Of a stretch of 64,000 nt of DNA, positions 27,848-36,147 are shown one piece after another. Source of the stretch: Hydrogenophaga pseudoflava. Its GTDB lineage: Bacteria; Pseudomonadota; Gammaproteobacteria; Burkholderiales; Burkholderiaceae_C. Position 1 is the stretch's first letter. Every line of letters begins with the position of its first letter. Location of the stretch: NCBI RefSeq assembly GCF_031020795.1, contig NZ_JAVHJP010000003.1, positions 427,408-491,407 of the forward strand, read 5' to 3'. Both the position numbers and the translations under genes were made by a program. The notes under the pieces are model-generated. The model did no database searches, was not told the DNA's origin, and saw only the letters and a program-made list of their open reading frames with translations.

Positions 27848-27879
27848 TTTCGGCCGAAACCGGCCGGTTTGTGGTTATA
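27848..27879 (-). promoter_or_regulatory. Candidate dksA promoter with two overlapping palindromes
   Basis: On the minus strand TATAAC (27874-27879) could be the -10 of dksA, giving a leader of about 100 bases. Next to the predicted start lie two perfect palindromes that share three bases: AAACCGGCCGGTTT (27857-27870) and TTTCGGCCGAAA (27848-27859). No good -35 is seen. This is the only structure I find in the 324-base gap between the GTPase gene and dksA. Confidence 0.35.
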
Positions 27880-28088
27880 CCCCGTTTGCGAACGTCGGAA
27901 GCACCGGCCTGCGTCTGCTGGCGGGCAGACGACCGGGATGGGCGGGGGGCTGCCGACTTGGGCGGCGATTGTAACGACGCAGCCCCCGAGGACACTGACG
28001 CGGGATCCGAGGGAAAACCCAGCCGTTGGAGAAGCGAGACAAACAGCATGAGGGCTCCGTTTCCGCTTTCCCGGGCGCATCCGTCCGC

Positions 28089-29156
28089 TCAGACCAGCGC
28101 CTGGTCGAGCCCCTGGACCAGGATGTCCCGGGGCAGGTCGATGCCGATGAACACCATCTTGCTGCTGCGGGCCTCGCCCTCCGCCCAGAGCGGTCCCAGG
28201 TCACTGCCCATGAGCTGGTGCACGCCCTGGAAGATCACCTTGCGGTCGGTGCCCAGCATGTTCAGCACCCCCTTATAGCGCAGCATCTTGGGCCCGTAGA
28301 CCTGCACGATGGCGCCCAGGAAGTCTTCCAGCTTGGCCGGGTCGAAAGGTTTGTCGGCCCGGTAGACAAAGCTTTTCACATCGTCGTCGTGATGGTGGTG
28401 GTGGCCGTGGTCGTGCCCGTGCTGGTGCGAGGGATGGTTGCAGTGCTCGCCGTGTTCGTGGTCATGGTCGTGGTGCTCATGACCGTGGTCGTGGTCGTCC
28501 ACGCTCAGGAAGTCCGGGTCGATGTCGAGCTTGGCGTTCAGGTTGAAGCCGCGCAGGTCGAACACCTCCTTGAGCGCCACCTCACCGAAGTGCACCGTGC
28601 GCATGGGCGCGCGCGGGTTCATGTGCTTGAGGCGGTGGATCAGCGCGTCCACGTCTTCCTGGCTCACCAGGTCGGCCTTGCTGATGAAGATCTGGTCGGC
28701 AAAACCCACCTGGCGCCGGGCTTCCTGGCGGTCGTTGAGTTGCTGCGCGGCGTGCTTGGCGTCGACCAGGGTCAGGATGGAGTCCAGCAGGTACTGCTCG
28801 GCCACCTCGTCGTCCATGAAGAAGGTCTGCGCCACCGGGCCGGGGTCGGCCAGGCCGGTGGTCTCGATCACCACGCGTTCGAATTCCAGTTCGCCCTTGC
28901 GTTTCTTCTGCGCCAGGTCGGCCAGGGTGGCGCGAAGGTCGTCGCGGATGGTGCAGCAGATGCAGCCATTGCTCATCTGGATGATGTTTTCCTGCGTGTC
29001 CGAGACCAGGATGTCGTTGTCGATGTTCTCTTCACCGAACTCGTTCTCCACCACGGCGATCTTCTGGCCGTGGGCTTCGGTCAGCACGCGCTTGAGCAGC
29101 GTGGTCTTGCCCGAGCCGAGAAAGCCGGTGAGGATGGTGGCGGGGATGAGCGACAT
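28089..29156 (-). CDS. COG0523 (CobW/Zng) GTPase with His-rich metal-binding loop
   Basis: COG0523 proteins are G3E GTPases that deliver or insert metals such as zinc or cobalt. The 355-residue product has Walker A GFLGSGKTTLL, ENEFGEENID, the metal-binding CxCC motif NGCICCTIRDD and ETTGLADPGP. SKADLV takes the place of NKxD. A loop at about residues 219-258 holds 19 His in 40 residues and probably binds zinc or nickel. The C-terminal CobW domain contains RADKPFDP and FIG. It is upstream of dksA on the same strand, 324 bases apart. Whether it serves zinc, cobalamin or nitrile hydratase is not decided; no cob or nitrile hydratase genes are nearby. Confidence 0.9.
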   Translation of the reverse strand: MSLIPATILTGFLGSGKTTLLKRVLTEAHGQKIAVVENEFGEENIDNDILVSDTQENIIQMSNGCICCTIRDDLRATLADLAQKKRKGELEFERVVIETTGLADPGPVAQTFFMDDEVAEQYLLDSILTLVDAKHAAQQLNDRQEARRQVGFADQIFISKADLVSQEDVDALIHRLKHMNPRAPMRTVHFGEVALKEVFDLRGFNLNAKLDIDPDFLSVDDHDHGHEHHDHDHEHGEHCNHPSHQHGHDHGHHHHHDDDVKSFVYRADKPFDPAKLEDFLGAIVQVYGPKMLRYKGVLNMLGTDRKVIFQGVHQLMGSDLGPLWAEGEARSSKMVFIGIDLPRDILVQGLDQALV

Positions 29157-29218
29157 GGCGGGTTCCGTATGCAAAAAGCAGGCCGGGAGTGTAGTGCAGC
29201 GGTGTGACCCTCGCGCGG

Positions 29219-30403
29219 TCAGAGCTTTTTCATGACCACCAGGCCCTTGAGGTACTCGCCCTCGGGGAAGTTGATGGTCATGGGGTGGTCGCAGGCGCCG
29301 CCCAGGCGCTGCAGGATGGCGCCGTCCACCCCGGCGTCCAGACCGGCCGAGGCAACGATCTTGTGGAACAGCTCCACACCGATGCCGCCCGAGCACGAAA
29401 ACGTGAACAACACACCGCCGGGTGGCAGCAGCTTGAACGCCAGGCGGTTGATGTCCTTGTAGGCGCGGGCGGCCCGCTCGGCATGCGCCGCCGTAGGCGC
29501 CAGCTTGGGCGGATCGAGCACGATGGCGTCGAACTGGCGGCCCTCGGCCACGAACTGGCGCAGCGAGGCGTTGACGTCGCCGTCGATGAACGTGGCCTGG
29601 GCCGGGTCCAGTCCGTTGAGCAACAGATTGGAGCGCGCCTGTTCCAGCGCCGGGCCGGACGAGTCGATGCTGGTCACGTGCCCGGCCCCACCCGCCAACG
29701 CGGCGACCGAAAAGCCACCGGTGTAGCTGAAGCAGTTGAGCACCTGGGCAAACTTCAGGCGCTTGGTGTACTCGAACAACGCCAGCCGGCTGTCGCGCTG
29801 GTCCAGGTAATAGCCGGTCTTGTGCCCCAGGGCGATGTCCAGGCCCAGGCGCCAGCCATGTTCCTGCAACTCAAAGGCCGTGGCGCCGTCGCCGCGCAGC
29901 CAGCCGGTCACCTCGGGCAGGCCTTCGAGCGCGCGCGAACTGGCGTCGGAACGTTCGTACAGGCGCGGGCAGCCGGTCAGCTCGACCAGCGCATCGGCGA
30001 TCACGTCTTTCCAGCGCTCCACACCCGCGGCACCGAACTGCGCCACCAGGGTGTTGCCGTAGCGGTCCACCACCAGCCCCGGCAGGCCATCGGACTCGCC
30101 GTGCACCAGGCGCAGGCCGTTGCTGGCGATGCCCATGCGTTCGCGCAGAGCGAGGGCGCGGCGCAGCGTCTCGCGGAAAAAGGCGGCGTCGATGCGCTGG
30201 GCCTGGTCGAAGCTCCAGGCGCGCACGCGGATCTTGGAGCTGGGCGAATACGCGCCCCAGGCGAGGAACTGGCCTTCGGCGCTGTCCACGCGCACGGTTT
30301 CGCCGGCATCGGCGCCGCCCTTGGCGATCGCGCCATCGAACACCCAGGGATGGTGGCGCTGGAGCGAGCGCTCTTTGCCGGGCTTGAGTCGAATGATCTT
30401 CAT
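29219..30403 (-). CDS. rlmI: RlmI-type 23S rRNA (cytosine-C5) methyltransferase
   Basis: RlmI methylates C1962 of 23S rRNA. The 394-residue product has an N-terminal PUA domain (about 1-75, LKPGKERSLQRHHPWVFDGA), an RNA-binding middle domain, and a class I SAM domain with LDQRDSR, VLNCFSYTGGFSVAAL and IVLDPPKLAP. It ends with the FSCSGG segment and the C-terminal HPMTINFPEGEYLKGL. ATG 30403 begins the PUA domain. The family also contains enzymes with other base targets, so the specific position is by similarity. Confidence 0.88.
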   Translation of the reverse strand: MKIIRLKPGKERSLQRHHPWVFDGAIAKGGADAGETVRVDSAEGQFLAWGAYSPSSKIRVRAWSFDQAQRIDAAFFRETLRRALALRERMGIASNGLRLVHGESDGLPGLVVDRYGNTLVAQFGAAGVERWKDVIADALVELTGCPRLYERSDASSRALEGLPEVTGWLRGDGATAFELQEHGWRLGLDIALGHKTGYYLDQRDSRLALFEYTKRLKFAQVLNCFSYTGGFSVAALAGGAGHVTSIDSSGPALEQARSNLLLNGLDPAQATFIDGDVNASLRQFVAEGRQFDAIVLDPPKLAPTAAHAERAARAYKDINRLAFKLLPPGGVLFTFSCSGGIGVELFHKIVASAGLDAGVDGAILQRLGGACDHPMTINFPEGEYLKGLVVMKKL

Positions 30404-30413
30404 GGGACTATTG

Positions 30414-30474
30414 TCCCCCGCGCGCCGCAGTGAGGACGCCCCCTCTGCACCGCAGGCGGCGCGGGGGAAGGGAG
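30414..30474 (-). repeat. Intergenic multi-hairpin repeat, copy 3 (shortened)
   Basis: It begins directly after the stop of the DsrE gene, in sense. GCGCCG-CCTG-CGGTGC (one G-U pair) matches the first hairpin of copies 1 and 2, and GAGG-GGGCGT-CCTC takes the place of the second. The third CCGGC stem is missing. It fills most of the gap before rlmI. Confidence 0.6.
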
Positions 30475-30912
30475 TCAAGGTCTCAGGTAAACGAAGCCTT
30501 CGCGGGCCTGCAGACGGGCCACCTCGGCGACCCCCGACGGCACGATCTTGGCTTCCATCACCACCTTGGACCCGTCGATCTTGCGCGAGACCAGGGTGTT
30601 GTTGCAGACGCGGAATTCCACGCCCTTGGCTGCCAGCTCGCCGATGGCGCCGGCGAAGGGCTGCTCCATCTGGTTGGTCGCGCCCTCCAGCAGGAAGTCG
30701 ATGCCCAGACCGTGCGTGACCACCACGATCTTGGCCTTGGGGTCGGCCGCCAGGTGGTTGCGGATGTTGTTGATGGCGCGTGAGGCCTGGGGGATGCCTT
30801 CGCTCATGTGGTAGACCGTCTTGATCACGTCATCGGCCGCGTGCGAGGGTGTCAGCGCTGTGAGGAAGAGAGCCAGCAGGGCGGCCTTGAAGGCCAGGAG
30901 CAGTCGGGGCAT
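30475..30912 (-). CDS. Exported DsrE-family protein
   Basis: The 145-residue product has a signal peptide (about residues 1-24, ending PSHAA) and a DsrE/DsrF-like fold of about 120 residues with DVIKTVYHMSEG and KIVVVTHGLGIDFLL. DsrE proteins are usually cytoplasmic sulfur-transfer components, but a secreted subfamily exists whose role is unknown. One Cys (RVCNN) is present near residue 100. ATG 30912 starts the signal peptide. It follows xerC by 142 bases that hold no clear promoter. Confidence 0.78.
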   Translation of the reverse strand: MPRLLLAFKAALLALFLTALTPSHAADDVIKTVYHMSEGIPQASRAINNIRNHLAADPKAKIVVVTHGLGIDFLLEGATNQMEQPFAGAIGELAAKGVEFRVCNNTLVSRKIDGSKVVMEAKIVPSGVAEVARLQAREGFVYLRP

Positions 30913-31054
30913 GGGTGTCTCCGGAGATGGTGGTGGTGGTGGTGCGCCAGAAGCTGGCGACAGAAAGAAGCATGCAATGATATTTGCAAGCAAAGTTTTT
31001 CCAGTCCCCGCCCTCTTCCTTCAGCGGGTATTCCCGGTCACGCCAGATCCACTA

Positions 31055-31996
31055 TCAGGACTTGGCGGGCCCGCGCCCTTTGGCTCTCGGGTGGGCTGCG
31101 TCGTAGGCCCGGGCCAGGTGCTGGAAGTCCAGCCTCGTATACACCTGCGTGGTGCCGATGCTGGCGTGCCCCAGCAGCTCCTGCACGGCGCGCAGGTCGC
31201 CGCTGCTCTGCAGCACGTGGCTGGCGAAGGAGTGCCGCAGCATGTGCGGATGGACCGGGGTCGACAGGCCGGCCAGCAGCGACCGGCGCCTGAGCCGCAC
31301 CCGGATGTGCTGCGGGGTCAGGCGGGTGCCGTGTCGTCCGATGAACAGCGCCGGGTCTTCACCGGCAATGGCGGGGCGCGCCGCCAGCCAGCGCTGCAGC
31401 GCCTCCATCGCTGCACGGCCCACCGGCACGCTGCGCCGCTTGGAGCCCTTGCCCAGCACATGGGCCTCGCCCCCCTGCAGATCGATCCAGCCGCGCGCCG
31501 TGCCACTGGCAGCCACGTCCAGACCCACCAGTTCGCCGATGCGCAGGCCGCAGCCGTAGAGCAGTTCGGTGATGCAGGCGTCGCGCGCCTCCAGAGCCGG
31601 GTCGTCGCCCTCTTCCACGTGCGAGGCCAGCTGCACCGACTCGTCCACGCCCAGCGCCTTGGGCAGGGGCTTGCCGGCCTTGGGCGCGCGCACGTCCTGC
31701 ACCGGGTTCTGGGTCACCAGGCCCTGGCGCCCCAACCAGGCATAGAACCCGCGCCAGCCCGAGAGGATGAGCGCGATGCCGCGGGCGCTGCGGCCGGCGC
31801 TGTGCATCTGCGCCACCCAGCGGCGCACATGGGCGCTCTGCACCTGGCGCAGGCCGACGCCTGCGGACTGCGCGTTCTGCGCCAGCCGTGCCAGGTCACC
31901 GGTATAGAGCTCGACCGTGCGCGCCGCCAGCCGCTTGTCGACACGCACGTGCGCCAGGTAGGCCTCGACCAGCGCCGCGTCGTCACCAGGGTTCAT
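31055..31996 (-). CDS. xerC: Tyrosine recombinase XerC
   Basis: XerC with XerD resolves chromosome dimers at dif. The 313-residue product has the N-terminal SAM-like core-binding domain (ARTVELYTGDLARL) and the catalytic domain with Arg in CGLRIGELVGL and Lys in GKGSKRRSVPVG. The HxxR box is HMLRHSFASH, then LLGHASIGTTQVYT with the His and nucleophile Tyr. ATG 31996 is preferred; a GTG seven codons upstream (32017) is also possible. It sits with DUF484 and dapF, the usual order dapF-DUF484-xerC. Confidence 0.95.
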   Translation of the reverse strand: MNPGDDAALVEAYLAHVRVDKRLAARTVELYTGDLARLAQNAQSAGVGLRQVQSAHVRRWVAQMHSAGRSARGIALILSGWRGFYAWLGRQGLVTQNPVQDVRAPKAGKPLPKALGVDESVQLASHVEEGDDPALEARDACITELLYGCGLRIGELVGLDVAASGTARGWIDLQGGEAHVLGKGSKRRSVPVGRAAMEALQRWLAARPAIAGEDPALFIGRHGTRLTPQHIRVRLRRRSLLAGLSTPVHPHMLRHSFASHVLQSSGDLRAVQELLGHASIGTTQVYTRLDFQHLARAYDAAHPRAKGRGPAKS

Positions 31997-32029
31997 GGGC
32001 TCGGCGCCGTGGCTCACCGCGGGGCCAGG

Positions 32030-32710
32030 TCAGGGGCGCAAGCGCGAGAGGGCCGCAGCGGTCAGGTCGCCCATGCGCTCCAGGAACTCGGTGCCCATGT
32101 CGGCGGCGAAGCGCTGCGGATCGGGCGAGCCCAGCACCAGCAGGCCGAACGCGTCCTGACCGGCGCCGGCGCGCAGCGGAATCAGGGCCAGCGAGGCCAC
32201 CGCGCCCGGGTCGACCAGCCAGCCGGCCGCCTCCAGGCCCGGGTTGGCGCCGCAGTACGGCCGCGGCAGCGACGAGGCAAAGGCCTGCACATCGTCGCTG
32301 GCGCCCTGGGCGTAGGACTGGCCGGAGAAGTCGTCCGCCACACCCCACAGCTTGATCGCCACCTGCGGCACATTGAACTGGGCCGCCATCTCGCGCGCCG
32401 CCACCAGGGGCAGGTCCTGCGTCTCGCGGGTCGTCAGCAGCTCGCGGGTCCAGCGGTGCAGGCGGTCGGCGATGGCGGAGTTTTCCTGGCCGTGGCGGAT
32501 CATGTCGGCCGAGCGCAGCTCCAGACCCTTGATCTTCTCGCGCAGCATCTCGGCCTGGCGCTCCTGCAGGCTCACCGCGCGCTGGCCGTGCGGGCTGCTC
32601 AGCTGCACCGCCGCCAGCACGCCGGCGTGGCGCTCGAAGAAGTCGGGTGTGTTGGCCAGGTAGTTGGCGATGTCGTCTTCGGTGATCGGGGGGATGGTCG
32701 GGTCGGTCAT
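32030..32710 (-). CDS. DUF484 family protein
   Basis: This 226-residue protein has an N-terminal segment with DIANYLANTPDFFERH and a helical region with LQERQAEMLREKIKGLE. A GAF-like C-terminal domain at about 90-220 includes ALIPLRAG and FGLLVLGSPDPQRF. DUF484 proteins commonly sit between dapF and xerC in Gammaproteobacteria and Betaproteobacteria; their function is not established. It starts 22 bases after dapF and is probably cotranscribed. Confidence 0.88.
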   Translation of the reverse strand: MTDPTIPPITEDDIANYLANTPDFFERHAGVLAAVQLSSPHGQRAVSLQERQAEMLREKIKGLELRSADMIRHGQENSAIADRLHRWTRELLTTRETQDLPLVAAREMAAQFNVPQVAIKLWGVADDFSGQSYAQGASDDVQAFASSLPRPYCGANPGLEAAGWLVDPGAVASLALIPLRAGAGQDAFGLLVLGSPDPQRFAADMGTEFLERMGDLTAAALSRLRP

Positions 32711-32732
32711 GGGGGTGTGTCGATCCTGATGT

Positions 32733-33614
32733 TCAGGCCAGCTCGGGGACGTCGATGTCGCCCTCGAACACCGAGGTGGCCGGTCCGGTCATGAAGACCG
32801 GTGCGTCGTGGGCCGCATTGTCGCGCCACGCAATGGTCAGGCGGCCGCCGTGCGTCTCGACATCGACGCGCTCGTCCAGCAGGCCCAGGCGGATGCCGGC
32901 CACCACCGCGGCGCAAGCGCCGGTGCCACAGGCCAGGGTCTCGCCCACGCCGCGCTCATACACGCGCAGGCGCACGTTCGCACGGTCCACCACCTGCAGG
33001 AAGCCGGCGTTGACGCGCGCCGGGAACTGCGCGTGGCGCTCGATCTGCGGGCCCCAGGTGGGCACGGGGGCCGTGTCCACGTTGTCCACCAGCAGCACCG
33101 CGTGCGGATTGCCCATGGACAGCACGGCCACCGGCGCCACATCACCGCCGGCCAGCGGCAGCGGCAGCGACCAGCGCTCGAAGTTCCCCATGGGCGCTGG
33201 CGTCAGGCCGGCGGCGTCGAAGGGCACGCGCGCCAGGTCGAAGATCGGCGCGCCCATGTCCACGGTGACACGCCCGTCGTCGTTCAGCGCCAGGCTGATT
33301 TCGCCGTGCTTCACCTTCACACGCACAGGGTTGCGCTCGGTCAGGCCCTTGTCGCGCACGAAACGCACGAAGCAGCGCGCGCCGTTGCCGCAGTGTTCGA
33401 CCTCGCCGCCGTCCGCGTTGTGGATCACGTATTCGAAGTCCACGCCGTCCGACGGCGCAGGGCGCACCGACAGGATCTGGTCGGCGCCGACGCCGAAGTG
33501 GCGGTCGGCCAGGAAACGGTACTGGGCCGCGCTCAGGCCCAGGCGGCCGCGGGTCTCGTCGAGCACGACAAAGTCGTTGCCCGCGCCCTGCATTTTGGTG
33601 AAGTGCACTCGCAT
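32733..33614 (-). CDS. dapF: Diaminopimelate epimerase
   Basis: DapF converts LL-DAP to meso-DAP for lysine and peptidoglycan. The 293-residue product has both catalytic Cys: [10 protein letters not shown] near residue 80 and LACGTGACA near residue 230. The start [19 protein letters not shown] and the SMGNPHAVL segment are typical. ATG 33614 begins the conserved N terminus. The meso-DAP product matches the DNPR motif seen in murE. A 12-bp perfect hairpin lies 31 bases upstream. Confidence 0.97.
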   Translation of the reverse strand: MRVHFTKMQGAGNDFVVLDETRGRLGLSAAQYRFLADRHFGVGADQILSVRPAPSDGVDFEYVIHNADGGEVEHCGNGARCFVRFVRDKGLTERNPVRVKVKHGEISLALNDDGRVTVDMGAPIFDLARVPFDAAGLTPAPMGNFERWSLPLPLAGGDVAPVAVLSMGNPHAVLLVDNVDTAPVPTWGPQIERHAQFPARVNAGFLQVVDRANVRLRVYERGVGETLACGTGACAAVVAGIRLGLLDERVDVETHGGRLTIAWRDNAAHDAPVFMTGPATSVFEGDIDVPELA

Positions 33615-33644
33615 GGTTCGATTATCCGCCCACCCCGGTGCGCG

Positions 33645-33672
33645 CCGTGGCGGTGCACGCGCACCGCCACGG
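33645..33672. repeat. Perfect 12-bp hairpin upstream of dapF
   Basis: CCGTGGCGGTGC and GCACCGCCACGG are separated by ACGC (33657-33660). It lies in the divergent region between dapF and the ABC operon. In a dapF transcript it could form a very stable stem just before the start codon; it has no U-run. Confidence 0.6.
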
Positions 33673-33717
33673 ATTGCGGCGCACTCCGCAGGACCCATTG
33701 CGCACAAAGCCGGTGCT

Positions 33718-33754
33718 GTTTTGTATGCAATCTTGTGCGGATTGCATACAAAAC
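33718..33754. promoter_or_regulatory. Paired GntR-type operators before the ABC-import operon
   Basis: GTTTTGTATGCAAT (33718-33731) and its exact inverse complement (33741-33754) are separated by 9 bases. Each arm contains a near-palindrome (TTGTATGCAA at 33721, TTGCATACAA at 33742) whose centres are 21 bp apart, two helical turns. GntR/FadR-type regulators bind such sites, and the operon encodes one at 37943. They cover the likely -35/-10 region of the operon (TTGTAT, 18 bp, CATACA). Confidence 0.7.
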
Positions 33755-33784
33755 GCCTGGCACGGCTCGTGCAACAAGACCGGC

Positions 33785-34792
33785 ATGGATGCTGACACCA
33801 CCGCCCCTGCCGCCGTCGAACTGATCGCCCTGACCAAACAGTATGGTCCGGGCGCCACCGCGGTCGACGCCATCAACCTGCGCATCGCCGCCAACAGCTA
33901 CTGCTGCCTGCTCGGCCCTTCGGGCTGCGGCAAGAGCACGACGCTGCGCATGATCGCGGGCCACGAGAGCACCAGCAGCGGCGACATCCTGCTGGAGAAC
34001 CGCAACATCACCAGCCTGCCGGCCGCGGCGCGCGGCACGGCCATGATGTTCCAGAGCTTCGCGCTGTTCCCCCACCTCTCGGCGCTGGACAACGTGGCCT
34101 TCAGCCTCAAGATGAAGGGCGTGGCCAAGGCCGAGCGCCATGCCCGCGCACAGGACCTGCTGCAACGCGTGGCCATGGGGCACCTGGCGCACCGCAAGCC
34201 GGGGGAGCTCTCCGGTGGCCAGCAGCAGCGCGTGGCCCTGGCGCGCGCCCTCATCACCCAACCGCGCGTGCTGCTGCTGGACGAGCCGCTCTCCGCGCTC
34301 GACCCTTTCCTGCGCATCCAGATGCGCGCCGAGCTGCGCCACTGGCAGCGCGAACTCGGTCTGACCTTCATTCACGTCACGCACAGCCAGGAAGAGGCGA
34401 TGGCGCTGGCCGACACCATGGTGGTCATGAACCACGGCCGCATCGAACAGGCCGGACCGCCCCACACCGTCTACAACCGGCCGGCCAGCGAGTTCGTGGC
34501 CCGCTTCATGGGCGGCCACAACGTGCTGCAGACCGCCGACGGGAAGGTCGCCGTGCGCAACGACCACATCCGCCTGACCGAGGCCGGCAGCACCGGCTGG
34601 ACCGCCACCGTGAGCGACGTGGAGTACCAGGGCACCTACGTGCTGCTGGGCCTGCAGCTTGACGGCGACGGCGCCGACCGTGGTGTGTCCGTGATGCTGC
34701 CCGAAGCCAGCTTCGTCGACCGTCCCTGGACCACCGGCGAGCGCGCCGACCTGAGCTGGAATCCGGCCCAGGCGCATGCCCTGGCCGCCTGA
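33785..34792 (+). CDS. PotA-type ABC importer ATPase
   Basis: This 335-residue protein is the ATPase of a spermidine/putrescine-type (COG3842) importer. Walker A is GPSGCGKST, the signature is [15 protein letters not shown], Walker B is [11 protein letters not shown] and the switch His is in [12 protein letters not shown]-terminal regulatory TOBE domain follows from about residue 250. ATG 33785 is supported by homology but has no strong ribosome-binding site. It heads an operon with a binding protein, two permeases, a GntR regulator and a racemase-like enzyme. Substrate unknown; the neighbours suggest a nitrogen-rich small molecule rather than polyamine. Confidence 0.92.
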   Translation: MDADTTAPAAVELIALTKQYGPGATAVDAINLRIAANSYCCLLGPSGCGKSTTLRMIAGHESTSSGDILLENRNITSLPAAARGTAMMFQSFALFPHLSALDNVAFSLKMKGVAKAERHARAQDLLQRVAMGHLAHRKPGELSGGQQQRVALARALITQPRVLLLDEPLSALDPFLRIQMRAELRHWQRELGLTFIHVTHSQEEAMALADTMVVMNHGRIEQAGPPHTVYNRPASEFVARFMGGHNVLQTADGKVAVRNDHIRLTEAGSTGWTATVSDVEYQGTYVLLGLQLDGDGADRGVSVMLPEASFVDRPWTTGERADLSWNPAQAHALAA

Positions 34793-34846
34793 GCCCGCCC
34801 GTTTCCCTTTCCCCGTCCCTCACCACCTGAACCCAAGGAGTTCTCC

Positions 34847-36127
34847 ATGTCCGATCCCACCGATCTCCCGCAAGAAGGCCTGTCGCGCCGCAGCCTGCTG
34901 CAAGGCACCGCCGGCCTCGCTGGCATCCTGGCCAGCGGCCTCGCCCCGAGCGTGCACGCGCAGGAGAAGATCACCCTGCGCTACCTGGGCACCGCGGTGA
35001 ACCAGGACAAGACCATCGCCGAAAAGTTCGAGAAGGACACCGGCATCAAGATCCAGTACGTGGCCGTGACCACCGACGACGTGACCAAGCGTGCCGTCAC
35101 CGCGCCCAACAGCTTCGACCTGATCGACACCGAGTACTTCTCGCTCAAGAAGATCGTGCCCACCGGCAACCTCAAGGGCATCGACGTCAAGAAGATCAAG
35201 AACGCGGACAAGATCACGTCGCTGTTCACCACCGGCACGGTGGGTGGCAAGGCCGTGGGCGACCAGGGCACCGCGCCCAAGAAGGTGATCTTCCTGGAAG
35301 GCGAGAAGAGCAAGGTCTTCGCCAAGAGCCCGACCCAGTTCATGAGCCTGATCCCCACCGTGTACAACGCCGACACGCTGGGCATCCGCCCCGACCTGAT
35401 CAAGCGCCCGATCGAAAGCTGGAAGGAACTGCTCAACCCCGAGTTCAAGGGCAAGGCTGCGATCCTGAACATTCCGTCCATCGGCATCATGGACGCGGCC
35501 ATGGTGGTGGAAGCCATGGGCATCCACAAGTACGCTGACAAGGGCAACATGACCAAGGCCGAGATCGACCTGACGATCAAGACCCTGATCGAGGCCAAGA
35601 AGGCCGGCCAGTTCCGCGCGCTGTGGAAGGACTTCAACGAGTCGGTCAACCTGATGGCCTCGGGCGAGGTGGTGATCCAGTCCATGTGGAGCCCGGCCGT
35701 GACCGCCGTGCGCACCAAGGGCATCGCGTGCAACTTCCAGCCGCTCAAGGAAGGCTACCGCGCCTGGGCCGCCGGCTTCGGCCTGCCGGCCACCCTGTCG
35801 GGCCGCAAGCTCGACGGCGCCTACGAGTTCATCAACTGGTTCCTCGACGGCTGGGCCGGCGCCTACCTCAACCGCCAGGGCTACTACAGCGCCGTGCTGG
35901 AGACCGCCAAGGCCAAGATGGAAGCCTACGAGTGGGCCTACTGGATGGAAGGCAAGGCCGCCACGCAGGACATCAAGAGCCCCAACGGCGACGTGCTGGC
36001 CAAGGCCGGTGCGGTGCGCGACGGCGGCAGCTACGAGCAGCGCATGGGCGGCATCGCCTGCTGGAACGCGGTCATGGACGAGAACGAGTACATGGTCCGC
36101 AAGTGGAATGAATTCGTCGCGGCCTGA
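34847..36127 (+). CDS. PotD-type periplasmic binding protein, Tat-exported
   Basis: The 426-residue product begins with a twin-arginine signal (SRRSLLQG near residue 13, hydrophobic to about 30, cut after VHA). The rest is a COG0687-type solute-binding protein: KITLRYLGTAVNQDKT, then TGIKIQYVAVTTDD and a C-terminal lobe with AAGFGLPATLSG and EFINWFLDGWAGAYL. Tat export implies folding before secretion, which is unusual for this class. It follows the ATPase by 54 bases with AAGGAG before the ATG. Confidence 0.9.
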   Translation: MSDPTDLPQEGLSRRSLLQGTAGLAGILASGLAPSVHAQEKITLRYLGTAVNQDKTIAEKFEKDTGIKIQYVAVTTDDVTKRAVTAPNSFDLIDTEYFSLKKIVPTGNLKGIDVKKIKNADKITSLFTTGTVGGKAVGDQGTAPKKVIFLEGEKSKVFAKSPTQFMSLIPTVYNADTLGIRPDLIKRPIESWKELLNPEFKGKAAILNIPSIGIMDAAMVVEAMGIHKYADKGNMTKAEIDLTIKTLIEAKKAGQFRALWKDFNESVNLMASGEVVIQSMWSPAVTAVRTKGIACNFQPLKEGYRAWAAGFGLPATLSGRKLDGAYEFINWFLDGWAGAYLNRQGYYSAVLETAKAKMEAYEWAYWMEGKAATQDIKSPNGDVLAKAGAVRDGGSYEQRMGGIACWNAVMDENEYMVRKWNEFVAA

Positions 36128-36147
36128 TCACCCCGCCCTCTGAGCCC

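Noticed and set aside
27765..28049. Longer DksA start
   Set aside because: The frame is open upstream to 28049, but the only good Shine-Dalgarno (AGAGGA) precedes GTG 27764 and a -10-like hexamer lies inside the extension.
33757..33773. Sigma-54-like element CTGGCACGGCTCGTGCA before the ABC-import operon
   Set aside because: The GG and GC spacing fits and only one base departs from the consensus, but the start would fall at 33784, one base before the ATG, and the paired GntR operators sit where a sigma-70 promoter is expected. I would keep it only if a start were mapped there.
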